From positions 2,294,001 through 2,358,000 of the forward strand of contig NZ_AP017315.1 in NCBI RefSeq assembly GCF_002355395.1: a stretch of DNA of 64,000 bases, written 5' to 3'. The notes beneath the pieces were generated by a model. The model was not told where the DNA came from. It worked only from the letters and a program-made list of their open reading frames with translations, and searched no databases. Of this stretch, positions 27,557 through 37,175 are shown piece by piece (within the stretch, counting starts at the first letter, position 1; each line of letters begins with the position of its first letter). The DNA is from Microcella alkaliphila (GTDB taxonomy: Bacteria > Actinomycetota > Actinomycetes > Actinomycetales > Microbacteriaceae). The translations under genes and the position numbers were made by a program.

Positions 27557-28813
27557 TCAGGCGCGCACGAGCGTGGCGACCGCCTCCAGGTGATGCGTGT
27601 GCGGAAACAGGTCGAACGCCTCCAGCCGCGCGAGCGCGTAGCCGTGCCCGGCGGCGAGCGCCACATCGCGCGCGAGCGCCACGGGGTCGCACGCGACGTA
27701 CACCAGCTGGGCGGGGGCGAGGCGACCGAGAGCATCCATGACATCGCGGCCGGCGCCCGAGCGCGGCGGGTCGAGCACGACCGTCGCGGCGCGCAGCCGG
27801 GCGCGGTCCGACGCCGATGCGCTCTGCTCGAGCGAGCGCAGCCAGCGGTCGACGCGCCCCGTCTCGGCCTGCGCCCCCAGCCACTCGGCGAGGTTCTCGG
27901 CGGCGTGGTCGGTCGCGCGCGCATCGGCCTCGACGGTCGTGATCACCGTGTCGGGGCCGGCGGCGTCGGCGAACGCGGCGGCGAGCAGCCCCACCCCTCC
28001 GTAGAGGTCAAGGTTCAGAGCCCTCGGGTCGACCAGGTCGGGCACGATTGCCCGCTGCACTGCCCGCGTCAGCGCCGCCGGCGCCTCACGGTGCACCTGC
28101 CAGAACCCCGAATCGTCGAGCCGAAACTCGCGCTCGCCCACCCGCTCACGAATCAGTGACGGCGCCTGCTCGCCGATAATCAGCCGCGGGTCGCCCACCG
28201 TCGGCGCGAGCACGTCCACGGTCGGGACACCCGAAAATGTCTCCCCGAAGGGGGTCGCGGACTGCACCGCCGGCGAGGCGAGCGGAACCTCGTCGACGGG
28301 CACGACGCGGTGCGAGCGCGCCGCCATCGGGCCGAGCGCGCCGTCGGGCGCCACGTGCATCCGAATGCGAGTGCGCCAGCCCAGCCCGTTCGCGGCATCG
28401 TCGCCCGGCAGCGACTGCACCGTGACGCCGGCGGCGGGATGCTCGGAGCCGGCCTCGACATCGATGTGCGCCATGCGCGCCAACGCCTCCACGAGCACCC
28501 GGCGCTTCAGCTCGCGCTGGTGCGCGAGCGCGATGTGGCCAAACTCGGCACCGCCCGCCCGCTCGGCCGGGTCGCGCTCAACGCTCGCCGCCAGCCACAC
28601 GTGCGGGCGCCGATGCTCGCTCGGCTGCAGCACCTCGACCGTGTCGGCGCGCCAAAAACTCTTCTTGCGCGTGTCGGTCAGCCGCGCCCGCACCACCTCG
28701 CCCGGAATCGCATCCGAGACGAACACGACGCGGCCCTCGTGCCGGGCCACCGACACCCCGCCGTGCGCGATGCGCTCAACCTGCAGCTCGATCTCAGTGC
28801 CCGGGGACGTCAT
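27557..28813 (-). CDS. TrmA/RumA-family RNA m5U methyltransferase
   Basis: 418 residues. N-terminal TRAM domain (ELQVERIAHGGVSVARHEGRVVFVSDAIPGEVV), then a class I SAM-dependent methyltransferase: FWQVH substrate loop, LNLDLYGGVGLLAAAFA SAM motif, VVLDPPRSG and YVACDPVALARD with the catalytic Cys, ending LFPHTHHLEAVA. The four cysteines of the Fe-S cluster of RumA are missing (GAEFGHIALAHQ), common in actinobacterial members. Probably makes 5-methyluridine in tRNA or 23S rRNA; which of these is not decidable here. ATG 28813 lies seven bases after TAGGCT. Confidence 0.9.
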   Translation of the reverse strand: MTSPGTEIELQVERIAHGGVSVARHEGRVVFVSDAIPGEVVRARLTDTRKKSFWRADTVEVLQPSEHRRPHVWLAASVERDPAERAGGAEFGHIALAHQRELKRRVLVEALARMAHIDVEAGSEHPAAGVTVQSLPGDDAANGLGWRTRIRMHVAPDGALGPMAARSHRVVPVDEVPLASPAVQSATPFGETFSGVPTVDVLAPTVGDPRLIIGEQAPSLIRERVGEREFRLDDSGFWQVHREAPAALTRAVQRAIVPDLVDPRALNLDLYGGVGLLAAAFADAAGPDTVITTVEADARATDHAAENLAEWLGAQAETGRVDRWLRSLEQSASASDRARLRAATVVLDPPRSGAGRDVMDALGRLAPAQLVYVACDPVALARDVALAAGHGYALARLEAFDLFPHTHHLEAVATLVRA

Positions 28814-28856
28814 GCGAGCCAGCCTACGGGCGGGGCATCGCGCCTACGATCGGAGC
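28814..28856. promoter_or_regulatory. back-to-back leaderless promoters (methyltransferase and Maf)
   Basis: On the minus strand TAGGCT (28821-28826) is seven bases from ATG 28813. On the plus strand TACGAT (28845-28850) is six bases from GTG 28857. The two divergent genes are only 43 bases apart, so both mRNAs must start at or next to their start codons. Confidence 0.65.
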
Positions 28857-29498
28857 GTGCGCCTCTACCTCGCCTCCACCTCGCCCGCCCGGCTCGCCAC
28901 CCTGCGCAACGTCGGCATCGAACCCATCGCCATCGCCCCCGGCGTCGACGAGGAAGCGGCCGTCGCCGCGCGCGAAGCAGAGCTCGGGTACCCGCTCGCC
29001 GCCGCCGACATGGTGCAGCTGCTCGCGCGGGCCAAAGCCGAAGCGATCATCGGCGCCGAACCCGGAGGCGAGATGCTCGACGGGTTCATCCTCGGCGGCG
29101 ACAGCGCCTTCGAACTCGACGGCGCCATCTACGGCAAGCCGCACCGGCCCGAGGTCGCCTTTGAGCGCTGGCAGGTGCAGCGCGGGCGCAGCGGAATCCT
29201 GCACTCCGGACACTGGGTCATCGACCACCGCGGCGGCCAGGTGCGGGGAGCCGTCGGCCGGCCATCCAGCGCCGTCGTGCACTTCGCCACCGACATCGAA
29301 GACGCCGAAATCGAGGCGTACATCGCCACCGGCGAACCGCTGAAAGTCGCCGGAGCCTTCACCATCGACTCCAAAGGCGCCCCCTTCATCGACCGCATCG
29401 AAGGCGACCCACACACCGTCGTCGGGCTCAGCGTGCCGCTCCTGCGCGTGCTCGTGCACGAGCTCGGCGGGCGGTTCACCGACCTCTGGAACCGGTAG
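28857..29498 (+). CDS. maf: Maf-family nucleotide pyrophosphatase
   Basis: 213 residues from GTG 28857. N-terminal LYLASTSPARLATLRNVGIEP (Maf signature SxSPxR), ARAKAEA, the catalytic Asp in ILGGDSAFELDG, YGKP and RGRSGILHSGH. Maf proteins hydrolyse non-canonical or modified nucleoside triphosphates to monophosphates. The open frame extends upstream as the shadow of the divergent methyltransferase; the chosen start sits six bases after TACGAT. Confidence 0.92.
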   Translation: MRLYLASTSPARLATLRNVGIEPIAIAPGVDEEAAVAAREAELGYPLAAADMVQLLARAKAEAIIGAEPGGEMLDGFILGGDSAFELDGAIYGKPHRPEVAFERWQVQRGRSGILHSGHWVIDHRGGQVRGAVGRPSSAVVHFATDIEDAEIEAYIATGEPLKVAGAFTIDSKGAPFIDRIEGDPHTVVGLSVPLLRVLVHELGGRFTDLWNR

Positions 29499-29546
29499 CG
29501 GGCATCCCGCAGCCTGGTCTGCGAACGGCGCGCGGGCATCCCGCAG
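29498..29546. repeat. two copies of a 15-bp palindromic repeat
   Basis: GCGGGCATCCCGCAG at 29498-29512 and 29532-29546; each contains the palindrome GCGGG-CAT-CCCGC. They lie directly after maf in its 169-bp gap to the carboxylase alpha gene; the rest of the gap holds only the promoter of that gene. Confidence 0.7.
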
Positions 29547-29653
29547 CGCGATGTCGGGCCGGATGCGCGCATCCCGGTTGCGTTGTCGGCTCGCGCAACG
29601 CACCGCGCCCCCTTTTGTGGATGCGCGCCAACCGTCGGGTGGGGCGGCGGGCC

Positions 29654-29667
29654 TAGGGTAGAGAACC
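29654..29667 (+). promoter_or_regulatory. near-leaderless promoter of accA3
   Basis: TAGGGT at 29654-29659, eight bases before ATG 29668. Confidence 0.5.
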
Positions 29668-31479
29668 ATGGCCCGAATTACGAAGGTGCTCATCGCCAAC
29701 CGCGGTGAGATCGCCGTCCGCGTCATCCGCGCAGCCCGTGACTCCGGCATCGGCACTGTTGCCGTGTACGCCGACCAGGACCGCGACGCCCGCCACGTCG
29801 TGCTCGCCGACGAGGCGTACGCGCTCGGCGGCACCACCAGTGCTGAGACGTACCTCGTCATCGACAAGCTCCTATCGGTCGCCCGCCGCTCGGGCGCCGA
29901 CGCCGTGCACCCCGGCTACGGCTTCCTCGCCGAAAACGCCGACTTCGCCCGCGCCGTCATCGACGCCGGCCTCACCTGGATCGGCCCCTCGCCCGAGGCC
30001 ATCGACGCACTCGGCGACAAGGTGCGCGCCCGGCACATCGCCGAAAAAGTCGGCGCCCCGCTCGCCCTCGGAACCCTCAACCCCGTCGCCTCGGCTGACG
30101 AGGTCTTGGAGTTCGTCGACCAGCACGGCCTGCCCGTCGCCATCAAGGCCGCCTACGGCGGCGGCGGCCGCGGCCTCAAAGTCGCACGCACCCGCGAGGA
30201 AGTGCCCGACCTGTTCGAGTCGGCAACCCGCGAGGCGATCGCCGCCTTCGGCCGCGGCGAATGCTTCGTCGAGAAGTACCTCGACAAGCCCCGCCACGTC
30301 GAAACCCAGTGCCTCGCCGACGCACACGGCACTGTCGTCGTCATCTCCACCCGCGACTGCTCGCTGCAGCGCCGCCACCAGAAGCTCGTCGAGGAGGCGC
30401 CGGCGCCGTTCCTGACTTCTGAACAGACCGCGTTGTTGTACGACGCGTCGAAGGCGATCCTGCGCGAGGCTCAGTATGTTGGCGCAGGCACCTGCGAGTT
30501 CCTCATCGGGGCCGACGGAACCGTCTCATTCCTCGAGGTGAATACGCGACTGCAGGTCGAGCATCCCGTCTCGGAGGAGGTCACCGGCATCGACCTGGTG
30601 CGCGAGCAGTTTCGCATCGCTGAGGGCGAGGCGATCGGCTACGGAGACCCCGAAGCGCACGGGCACTCGATCGAGTTCCGCATCAACGGCGAAGACCCCG
30701 GGCTGGGCTTCATGCCGATGCCCGGCCCCGTGCACGCGCTGCGGTTCCCCGGCGGCCCCGGCGTGCGCGTCGACTCGGGCGTCACCACGGGCGACGTCAT
30801 CTCGGGCGCCTTCGACTCGCTTCTCGCGAAGCTCATCGTCACCGGAAAGACCCGTGAGGATGCTCTCGAGCGCTCGCGCCGCGCCCTCGCCGAATTCGAG
30901 GTGGCCGGCCTCCCCACCGTCCTGCCCTTCCACCGCGCCGTCGTCGACGACCCCGCGTTCGCGCCGTCGAACGGCGAGCCGTTCAGCGTCTACACCCGCT
31001 GGATCGAGACCGAGTTCGCGGGCGAGCTCGAACCCTGGAGCGGCACCCTCACCGGCGCCGAAGTCACCGGGCCCGCAGCGCGCTCGACCGTCGTCGTCGA
31101 AGTCAACGGCAAGCGCATGGAGGTGTCGCTGCCCGAGTCGCTCGTCGGCGTCGGCGGGGGCGGCTCCGGTGTCGGAGGCTCGAGCGCTGGCGGCGCCGTA
31201 GCCGGGCAGGCCCCCGCACCGCGGCGACGCGGCGGCGGCGCGGCCGCCGCCGGCGGGTCGGGCGACAGCGTGTCGAGCCCCATGCAGGCCACCGTCGTGA
31301 AGCTCGCCGTCGCCGAGGGTGACACGGTGGTCGCGGGTGACCTCGTCGTCGTGCTCGAAGCCATGAAGATGGAGCAGCCGATGACCGCCCACAAGGACGG
31401 CGTCGTGGCGTCCATCGGCGCGTCCGTCGGCGAGACCGTGGCCGCGGGCCACGTCCTGCTCACGATCGCCGACGCGTAG
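29668..31479 (+). CDS. accA3: acyl-CoA carboxylase alpha subunit (biotin carboxylase plus biotin carrier)
   Basis: 603 residues. N-terminal biotin carboxylase: [48 protein letters not shown] (ATP-grasp glycine loop), [46 protein letters not shown]-terminal biotin carrier domain with EAMKMEQPM, Lys ~568 being the biotinylated residue. A Gly/Ser/Ala-rich linker (about 490-530) joins the two. Together with the beta and epsilon chains at 22067-23940 it forms the acyl-CoA carboxylase for fatty-acid precursors; BirA at 18539 would biotinylate it. Convergent with the next gene across a repeat-bearing gap. Confidence 0.95.
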   Translation: MARITKVLIANRGEIAVRVIRAARDSGIGTVAVYADQDRDARHVVLADEAYALGGTTSAETYLVIDKLLSVARRSGADAVHPGYGFLAENADFARAVIDAGLTWIGPSPEAIDALGDKVRARHIAEKVGAPLALGTLNPVASADEVLEFVDQHGLPVAIKAAYGGGGRGLKVARTREEVPDLFESATREAIAAFGRGECFVEKYLDKPRHVETQCLADAHGTVVVISTRDCSLQRRHQKLVEEAPAPFLTSEQTALLYDASKAILREAQYVGAGTCEFLIGADGTVSFLEVNTRLQVEHPVSEEVTGIDLVREQFRIAEGEAIGYGDPEAHGHSIEFRINGEDPGLGFMPMPGPVHALRFPGGPGVRVDSGVTTGDVISGAFDSLLAKLIVTGKTREDALERSRRALAEFEVAGLPTVLPFHRAVVDDPAFAPSNGEPFSVYTRWIETEFAGELEPWSGTLTGAEVTGPAARSTVVVEVNGKRMEVSLPESLVGVGGGGSGVGGSSAGGAVAGQAPAPRRRGGGAAAAGGSGDSVSSPMQATVVKLAVAEGDTVVAGDLVVVLEAMKMEQPMTAHKDGVVASIGASVGETVAAGHVLLTIADA

Positions 31480-31566
31480 CCGCGCGTTCCCGCGTTCCCG
31501 GCCCCGCGCATCCCGCGTTTCTCCCCCCGCGCGGCCGCTCACACCCAACCTCCTGAGTTCGAGCCC

Positions 31567-31625
31567 GTTTGCGCAACTCGCGCGGCCTCGGGCGCCCACG
31601 AGTTGCGCAAACCCGCGCGAGTTCG
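31567..31625. repeat. intergenic inverted repeat (GCGCAA...CGAG family, copy A)
   Basis: GTTTGCGCAACTCG (31567-31580) and CGAGTTGCGCAAAC (31599-31612) are a perfect 14-bp inverted repeat, followed by AACCCGCGCGAGTT. It lies between convergent genes and belongs to the repeat family also seen near 32760, 37090 and 63170. Confidence 0.75.
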
Positions 31626-31638
31626 GCGTGCTCCGTCG

Positions 31639-32634
31639 TCAGCAAGGCTCCCTCCAGCCCCGCGGGAAGATGAAGCCGGCCCGCCGCAGTCGCTCTGCCA
31701 GACGAGTGGTCGAACGACCGATCCTCCAGTCAGCCCGAGCGAAACCTCTCACCTGCGCGCGGATCTCGTCCTCCCGCAGCTTCTCATCAAACAGCACCTC
31801 CTCGGCCGACCGACCGTCCCGCATGCCGGGGTCGGTCAGCTTGACCTTCCCGTCGAACTCCAAGACAAAGTCCTGATCGGGCCAGTAGAAGTCCGCAAAG
31901 TACTGAGCTCCCGAATCGCCGCGAAACTCAACCTGCAGTTCGGGCGGAGGGACTCCCAGTCGATGAAGCGTGACCCTCACCAGTGACTCGCCCGCGCTGC
32001 CGGCGCGAGCATCCGCGAATTGGGCCACCCGTAGCGCACGAGTTCGCCCTCGTCTGACGGGGCGGGCCGCGCAGCAGTCGATCAGGGCGTCGCGGTCGAG
32101 TGGCGCGCGCACGAAACCCGTGGTGATCCCGCGCAGGGCGGCGTCGGCCACCATGACGGATGCGGCCATCGAGGTGGTGGCGGCCGCGTCAGCGACGGTG
32201 CGGGCGAGCGACGTGACAGGGAGCCAGTCGATACGAGCACCGTCGTCACGTTGCCCGGCGGTGTGCCGCACCAGCCCACCCGGTCGTTTGCTCGACGAGT
32301 GACGCCCGCCCGTGACGTCCGTGCGCAGCAGGTGAACAGTCTCAGGCCACGCATCAAGCCACGGCAGCCGCCAGAGCGCGGCTGCACTCGGTCCGGCGAC
32401 AAGATCGTGCGGGTGGAGTCGCCCCACCGCCGCCGCGTGGATGCGCGCCCGATATTTGGCGTGTCGGTCGAGGCCTAACCAGACGGCCGCGCTGATGCAG
32501 GCACCGCGGGCCAGCCGAACGTATTCACCTCGATCAACGGCACGGTCGAGGTTGCGCCGGAAGCCGGGATCGTCAAGAGCGCCGACGCGCACCAGCCCGT
32601 CGCGGTCAGAGAAAGTGGAGAGATCGACATGCAT
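31639..32634 (-). CDS. AbiEi-like N-terminal domain with DUF559-type nuclease-fold C-terminus
   Basis: 331 residues. N-terminal region (LVRVGALDDPGFRRNLDRAVDRGEYVRLARGAC) is a winged-helix-like segment seen in AbiEi-type antitoxin/regulator proteins of actinobacteria. LPVTSLARTVADAAA is the usual middle motif. The C-terminus carries FADFYWPDQDFVLEFDGKVK with downstream E and DEIR residues, a PD-(D/E)xK-like D...E-x-D/K arrangement of the DUF559/Vsr fold. Members are abundant, often many per genome, and their job is unknown; nuclease activity is only a possibility. Flanked on both sides by copies of the same intergenic repeat family. Confidence 0.7.
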   Translation of the reverse strand: MHVDLSTFSDRDGLVRVGALDDPGFRRNLDRAVDRGEYVRLARGACISAAVWLGLDRHAKYRARIHAAAVGRLHPHDLVAGPSAAALWRLPWLDAWPETVHLLRTDVTGGRHSSSKRPGGLVRHTAGQRDDGARIDWLPVTSLARTVADAAATTSMAASVMVADAALRGITTGFVRAPLDRDALIDCCAARPVRRGRTRALRVAQFADARAGSAGESLVRVTLHRLGVPPPELQVEFRGDSGAQYFADFYWPDQDFVLEFDGKVKLTDPGMRDGRSAEEVLFDEKLREDEIRAQVRGFARADWRIGRSTTRLAERLRRAGFIFPRGWREPC

Positions 32635-32757
32635 GCAGCGAGGTTCACCCCATGGGCGCGCGCGTGTAGGTGATCTCGACCGATGAGTGGACGACGCTCG
32701 GCAGAGCCTCGTGGGGAGGAGGTGGCGACGTCCGACCGGGAAGTCACCGTGCCACTC

Positions 32758-32811
32758 TGCGCAACTCGTGCGGGTCTGCGACTGCGCGAGTTGCGTGAAC
32801 CAGCTCGATCT
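32758..32811. repeat. intergenic inverted repeat (copy B)
   Basis: TGCGCAACTCGTGCGGGT at 32758-32775 and CGCGAGTTGCG at 32785-32795 form an inverted pair. It lies in the 230-bp gap between the AbiEi-like gene and lpdA, where I see no gene. Confidence 0.65.
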
Positions 32812-32864
32812 AGGCGCGGGCGGGCGGGGCGGCGCGCCGGCGGGCAGGGGCCGGAGGCGCCCGC

Positions 32865-34304
32865 CTACTCGCGGCGCACGTGCATGGCGCGGGCGGCGTC
32901 GGTGATGCCGCCCGACAGCGACGGGTAGACGCTCATCGCCGAGGCGAGCTGGTCGACGGTGAGACGGTGCTCGACGGCGAGCGCGATCGGCAGGATCAGC
33001 TCGGATGCTCGGGGCGCGACGACGACTCCGCCGATGACGGTGCCCGAGGTGCGGGAGGCGAAGAGCTTGATGAAGCCCTCCTTGATGCCCTGCATTTTGG
33101 CGCGCGGGTTCGACGACAGGGGCAGCTTGTAGACGGTGCCGCGCGCGACCCCGGTTTCGACGTCGAGCTGCGAGAAGCCGACGGTCGCGATCTCGGGGTG
33201 GGTGAAGATGTTCGAGGTGATGTTGCGCTTCTCGATCGGGTCGACCGCGTCGCCCATGGCGTGGAACACCGCCGTGCGCCCCTGCATCGACGCGACGGAG
33301 GCGAGCGGCAGGTAGTCGCTGCAGTCGCCGACCGCGTAGATCGACGGGATGGAGGTGCGCGCGACCCGGTTGACGCGAATGTGCCCCGACTCGGTGAGCT
33401 GCACGCCCGCCTCTTCGAGGCCGATGCCGGCCGTGTTGGGCACGGCGCCGACGGCCATGAGGCAGTGCGACCCCATGATGACCCGCCCATCCGACAGGGT
33501 GACGCGTACTCCGTCGCCGACGTTCTCGACCGTGGATGCTCGCGAGGCCGACAGCACGTCGATCCCGTTCGAGCGAAACACCTTCTCAATGAGCGACGCG
33601 GCGTCGACGTCCTCTCCGGGCAGCACCTGGTCGCGCGACGAGACGAGGGTGACGCGCGCCCCGAGCGAGCGGTAGGCGGAGGCGAATTCGGCGCCGGTGA
33701 CTCCTGAGCCGACGACGATGAGGTGCTCGGGCACGTCGTCGAGGCCGTACAGCTGCTTCCACGTCAGCACGCGTTCGCCGTCGGGCTGGGCGCTCGGCAG
33801 TTCGCGCGGCGAGGCGCCGACGGCGACGATGATGGTGTCAGCCTCGCACTCGTCGAAGTCGACACGCTTCTTGCTGTGGCCGGTCGAGACGACGACGCGG
33901 TTCGGGCCATCGAGCCGCGCATCCCCGTTCAGGATGCGCACGCCGGCCTTCTCGAGCTGCTCGTGCATGTCTTGCGACTGTTGGGCGGCGAGCCGCAGCA
34001 GCCGATGGTTGATGGCGGTGAGGTTGACGGCGATTTCGGGCTTGACGGCCCGGCCGGCTTCGGTGCGTGAGTAGAACTGCACGCCCACTTCGGCGGCCTC
34101 GGTGATCGCCTCGGCTGCCTCAGCGGTGGCGATGAGGGTCTTCGATGGCACGACGTCGGTGAGCACGGCCGATCCCCCGACCCCGCTGCGCTCGATGAGG
34201 GTCACCTCGGCGCCGAGCTGCGCGCCGGCGAGCGCCGCCTCGTAGCCACCGGGCCCTCCGCCGAGGATCACGATCTGGTGTTTGCGTTCGAATTGGGTCG
34301 CCAC
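32865..34304 (-). CDS. lpdA: NAD(P)H-quinone dehydrogenase, flavoprotein disulfide reductase family without redox disulfide
   Basis: 479 residues. FAD-binding IVILGGGPGGYEAALAGAQLGAEVTLIE, NAD-binding LIVVGSGVTGAEFASAYRSLGARVTLV, IYAVGDCSDYLPLASVA and a C-terminal interface domain. Where lipoamide dehydrogenases have the CxxxxC redox pair, this protein reads GVGGSAVLTDVVPSK, so it has no disulfide. That is the character of M. tuberculosis LpdA (Rv3303c), which reduces quinones with NAD(P)H and supports oxidative-stress survival. GTG 34304 lies six bases after AAGAAT. Divergent from the purine nucleoside phosphorylase gene. Confidence 0.92.
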   Translation of the reverse strand: MATQFERKHQIVILGGGPGGYEAALAGAQLGAEVTLIERSGVGGSAVLTDVVPSKTLIATAEAAEAITEAAEVGVQFYSRTEAGRAVKPEIAVNLTAINHRLLRLAAQQSQDMHEQLEKAGVRILNGDARLDGPNRVVVSTGHSKKRVDFDECEADTIIVAVGASPRELPSAQPDGERVLTWKQLYGLDDVPEHLIVVGSGVTGAEFASAYRSLGARVTLVSSRDQVLPGEDVDAASLIEKVFRSNGIDVLSASRASTVENVGDGVRVTLSDGRVIMGSHCLMAVGAVPNTAGIGLEEAGVQLTESGHIRVNRVARTSIPSIYAVGDCSDYLPLASVASMQGRTAVFHAMGDAVDPIEKRNITSNIFTHPEIATVGFSQLDVETGVARGTVYKLPLSSNPRAKMQGIKEGFIKLFASRTSGTVIGGVVVAPRASELILPIALAVEHRLTVDQLASAMSVYPSLSGGITDAARAMHVRRE

Positions 34305-34437
34305 CCGCCCATTCTTCCACCCGGCAGGGATGCCCGGGGCTGGCCCCCGAGCTCCCGTCCCGGCCGGCGGGCGGCGCGCGACCGCACGGCCGCTGCATGC
34401 GCGCAGATGAGCGTGAGCCCGCGCATCCGCGCGACTC

Positions 34438-34450
34438 TACGATGGTGTCC
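34438..34450 (+). promoter_or_regulatory. leaderless promoter of the PNP gene
   Basis: TACGAT at 34438-34443, seven bases before ATG 34451; it selects this start over GTG or ATG codons further upstream. Confidence 0.6.
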
Positions 34451-35281
34451 ATGTCCCACGCGCAGAACCCGCTCGACGACCCGACCGCCGACCCCTTCGC
34501 CATCGCGCGCGAGGCGGCGGCCCAGCTGGCCGAGGCCACCGGCGTCGACCGCCACGACATCGCGTTGACGCTCGGCTCGGGGTGGGCGAAGGCCGCCGAC
34601 CTGATTGGTGAGACGACGCACACGATCCCCGCGCCCGAGATCGTGGGGTTCTCGAAGCCGGCGCTCGAGGGCCACGTCGGCACGCTCCGGTCCGTGCTGC
34701 TGCCGAACGGCAAGCGCGCGCTCGTGATCGGCGCCCGCACCCACTACTACGAGGGTCATGGCGTGCGCCGGGTCGTGCACTCGGTGCGCACGGCGGCCGC
34801 CGCGGGCGCGACGACGATGGTGCTGACGAACGGCGCCGGGGGCATCAAGCCCGAGTGGCAGCCGGGCACCCCCGTGCTGATCAGCGACCACATCAACCTC
34901 ACCGCCGACAGCCCGCTCGAGGGCGCGACGTTCATCGACCTCACCGACCTGTACTCGGCACGCCTGCGCGAGATCGCACGCACGATCGACCCGACGCTCG
35001 ACGACGGCGTGTACGTGCAGAACCGCGGCCCGCACTACGAGACGCCCGCTGAGGTGCAGATGGCGAAGACCATCGGCGGCCACATCGTCGGCATGTCGAC
35101 GGCGCTCGAGGCGATCGCGGCCCGCCAGGCCGGCATGGAAATTCTCGGCCTCTCGCTCATCACGAACCTCGCCGCGGGCATCAGCCCCGAGCCGCTCAGC
35201 CACCAGGAGGTCATCGACGCCGGCCGCGCCGCCGAGCCGGTGATCAGCGCCCTGCTGGCGAAGATCGTCGCCGCGATCTAG
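34451..35281 (+). CDS. punA: purine nucleoside phosphorylase (trimeric type)
   Basis: 276 residues. ALTLGSGWAKAADLI, EIVGFSKPALEGHVG, GARTHYYEGHGVRRVVH (phosphate/ribose contacts), LTNGAGGIKPEW, HINLTADSPLEG, NRGPHYETPAEVQMAK and GMSTALEAIAARQAGMEILGLSLITNLAAG define the class II trimeric enzyme. It cleaves inosine and guanosine with phosphate to base and ribose 1-phosphate. The phosphosugar mutase directly downstream could convert ribose 1-phosphate to ribose 5-phosphate. Part of the nucleoside salvage region. Confidence 0.95.
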   Translation: MSHAQNPLDDPTADPFAIAREAAAQLAEATGVDRHDIALTLGSGWAKAADLIGETTHTIPAPEIVGFSKPALEGHVGTLRSVLLPNGKRALVIGARTHYYEGHGVRRVVHSVRTAAAAGATTMVLTNGAGGIKPEWQPGTPVLISDHINLTADSPLEGATFIDLTDLYSARLREIARTIDPTLDDGVYVQNRGPHYETPAEVQMAKTIGGHIVGMSTALEAIAARQAGMEILGLSLITNLAAGISPEPLSHQEVIDAGRAAEPVISALLAKIVAAI

Positions 35282-35351
35282 GCGAGTACCGCCCGCGACG
35301 CGCATCCCGAGACAACGACGCGCATCCCGAACCACCGAAGGAGACGCCCCG

Positions 35352-37040
35352 ATGACGCACCTCGACTCCGCGAAGGCCTGGCGCGAGCAGGACCCCGACC
35401 CGGTCACGCGCGCCGAATTGGATGCACTCATCACCGCCGCAGAAGACGGTGACGTCGCCGCCACTGCCGAGCTCGCCGACCGCTTCGACACGCGCCTCGC
35501 CTTCGGCACGGCGGGCCTGCGCGGCGAACTCGGAGCGGGGTCGAACCGGATGAACCGCGTGCTCGTGTCGCAGGCCGCCGCCGGCTTCGCACGGTTCCTG
35601 CTCGCTCGCGAGTCGCACCCGAGCGTGGTGATCGGCTACGACGGGCGCGTGAACTCCGACGTGTTCGCGCGCGACACGGCTGAGATCATGGCCGGCGCCG
35701 GAGTGCGCGCGATCCTCCTGCCGCGGCTCCTGCCGACCCCGGTCCTGGCGTTCGCCGTTCGCCACCTCGGGGTAAGCGCCGGCGTCATGGTCACCGCAAG
35801 CCACAACCCGCCGCGCGACAACGGCTACAAGGTGTACCTCGGCGGGGCCGACCAGGGGTCGCAGATCGTCGCGCCGGTCGACGGCGAGATTCACGCCGCG
35901 ATCCTCGAGGTCGCGAACTCGACGACGGTCGATCTGATCCCCCGCTCGACCCACTACGAGACGGCCGAAGACGACATCGTCGAGGCGTACGTCGTCGCGA
36001 CGGCGGGGATTGCGGGCGAGAGTTCCGCGCCGGGCGCGACCCCGCGCATCCCGGTGCCGTTCACGTACACGGCGATGCACGGCGTTGGTTACGAGACGAG
36101 CCGCGCCGTGTTCGACCGTGCCGGCTTCGCCGAGCCCACCGTGGTGGTCGAACAGCGCGACCCCGACGGGGCTTTCCCGACGGTGGCGTTCCCGAACCCG
36201 GAGGAGCCGGGCGCCATGGACCTCGCCGAGGCGACCGCCAGCGCCGCCGGCTCGCAGCTGATCATCGCGCACGACCCCGACGCCGACCGGCTCGCGGTGG
36301 CGATCCCCGACGCGACGTCGGCGACGGGCTGGCGCAGGCTTACGGGCAACGAGGTGGGCACGCTGCTCGGCTGGCGCGCCGCCGAGCGCGAGGTCGCCCG
36401 CGGCGGCACGGGAACGCTCGCGGCGTCGATCGTGTCGAGCCCCGCGCTCGTGGCGATCGCCGACCACTTCGGTCTGCCGTACCGCGACACCCTCACCGGA
36501 TTCAAGTGGGTGAGCCGCGTCGAGAACCTCGCCTTCGGCTACGAGGAGGCCCTCGGCTACCTCGTCAACCCGCAGTCGATCCGCGACAAGGACGGCATCT
36601 CGGCCTCGACCGAGTTCCTCGCGATGGCGGGCGAGCTCGCCGCGGAGGGGCGCACGGTCGCCGACCGGCTGCGCGAGGCCGACGAGGTCTTCGGCGCCTT
36701 CGCCTCCAGCCAGGTCTCGGTGCGCGTCACCGAGCTGGCCGCGATCGGCCGCATCATGGCCAGCATTCGGGATGCTCGCCCCACCGCGATCGGCGGAATC
36801 CCCGTCACGCAGACCGACGACTTCGCGAACGGCTTCGGCGACTTCGGGCCGAGCGACATCCTGCGGTTCTGGATGGACGGCGGCTCACGCGTCATCGTGC
36901 GCCCGAGCGGCACCGAGCCGAAGGTGAAGGTGTACATCGACGCGGTGTCGCACGACGGTACGGCCGAGCAGCGCCGCGCCGCCGCCGAGGCGACAGTCGC
37001 CGCGCTGACCGCCGGCGCGCAGGAGCTGCTCGCCGAGTAG
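35352..37040 (+). CDS. alpha-D-phosphohexomutase family enzyme (phosphomanno-/phosphopentomutase-like)
   Basis: 562 residues, longer than bacterial ManB and like the PGM2/PmmB type. RLAFGTAGLRGELGAGSNRMN, active-site VMVTASHNPPRDNGYKVYLGG (phosphoserine in ASHNPP), metal loop HDPDADRLAVA, GFKWVSRV and C-terminal phosphate-binding RPSGTEPKVKVYIDA are present. PGM2-type mutases act on phosphopentoses as well as hexoses; its place 70 bases after the nucleoside phosphorylase gene favours a phosphopentomutase role in salvage. GAAGGAG lies eight bases before ATG. Confidence 0.9.
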   Translation: MTHLDSAKAWREQDPDPVTRAELDALITAAEDGDVAATAELADRFDTRLAFGTAGLRGELGAGSNRMNRVLVSQAAAGFARFLLARESHPSVVIGYDGRVNSDVFARDTAEIMAGAGVRAILLPRLLPTPVLAFAVRHLGVSAGVMVTASHNPPRDNGYKVYLGGADQGSQIVAPVDGEIHAAILEVANSTTVDLIPRSTHYETAEDDIVEAYVVATAGIAGESSAPGATPRIPVPFTYTAMHGVGYETSRAVFDRAGFAEPTVVVEQRDPDGAFPTVAFPNPEEPGAMDLAEATASAAGSQLIIAHDPDADRLAVAIPDATSATGWRRLTGNEVGTLLGWRAAEREVARGGTGTLAASIVSSPALVAIADHFGLPYRDTLTGFKWVSRVENLAFGYEEALGYLVNPQSIRDKDGISASTEFLAMAGELAAEGRTVADRLREADEVFGAFASSQVSVRVTELAAIGRIMASIRDARPTAIGGIPVTQTDDFANGFGDFGPSDILRFWMDGGSRVIVRPSGTEPKVKVYIDAVSHDGTAEQRRAAAEATVAALTAGAQELLAE

Positions 37041-37086
37041 CACGCGCCGGCCGCCGGCCGCCGCACGCAGCGCGCCGCGCGGGCCG

Positions 37087-37153
37087 AACTCGTGCGGGTT
37101 CGCGCAGGTCGTGCCGCCGCACCGCCGCACGATGTGCGCGAACCCGCACGAGC
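37087..37153. repeat. intergenic inverted repeat (copy C)
   Basis: AACTCGTGCGGGTTCGCGCA (37087-37106) and its near-perfect inverse at 37134-37153 (19 of 20 positions) form a large hairpin in the gap after the mutase gene. Confidence 0.8.
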
Positions 37154-37163
37154 TGACCCCGCC

Positions 37164-37175
37164 TAGGCTGATGGG
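37164..37175 (+). promoter_or_regulatory. leaderless promoter
   Basis: TAGGCT at 37164-37169, six bases before GTG 37176. Confidence 0.6.
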
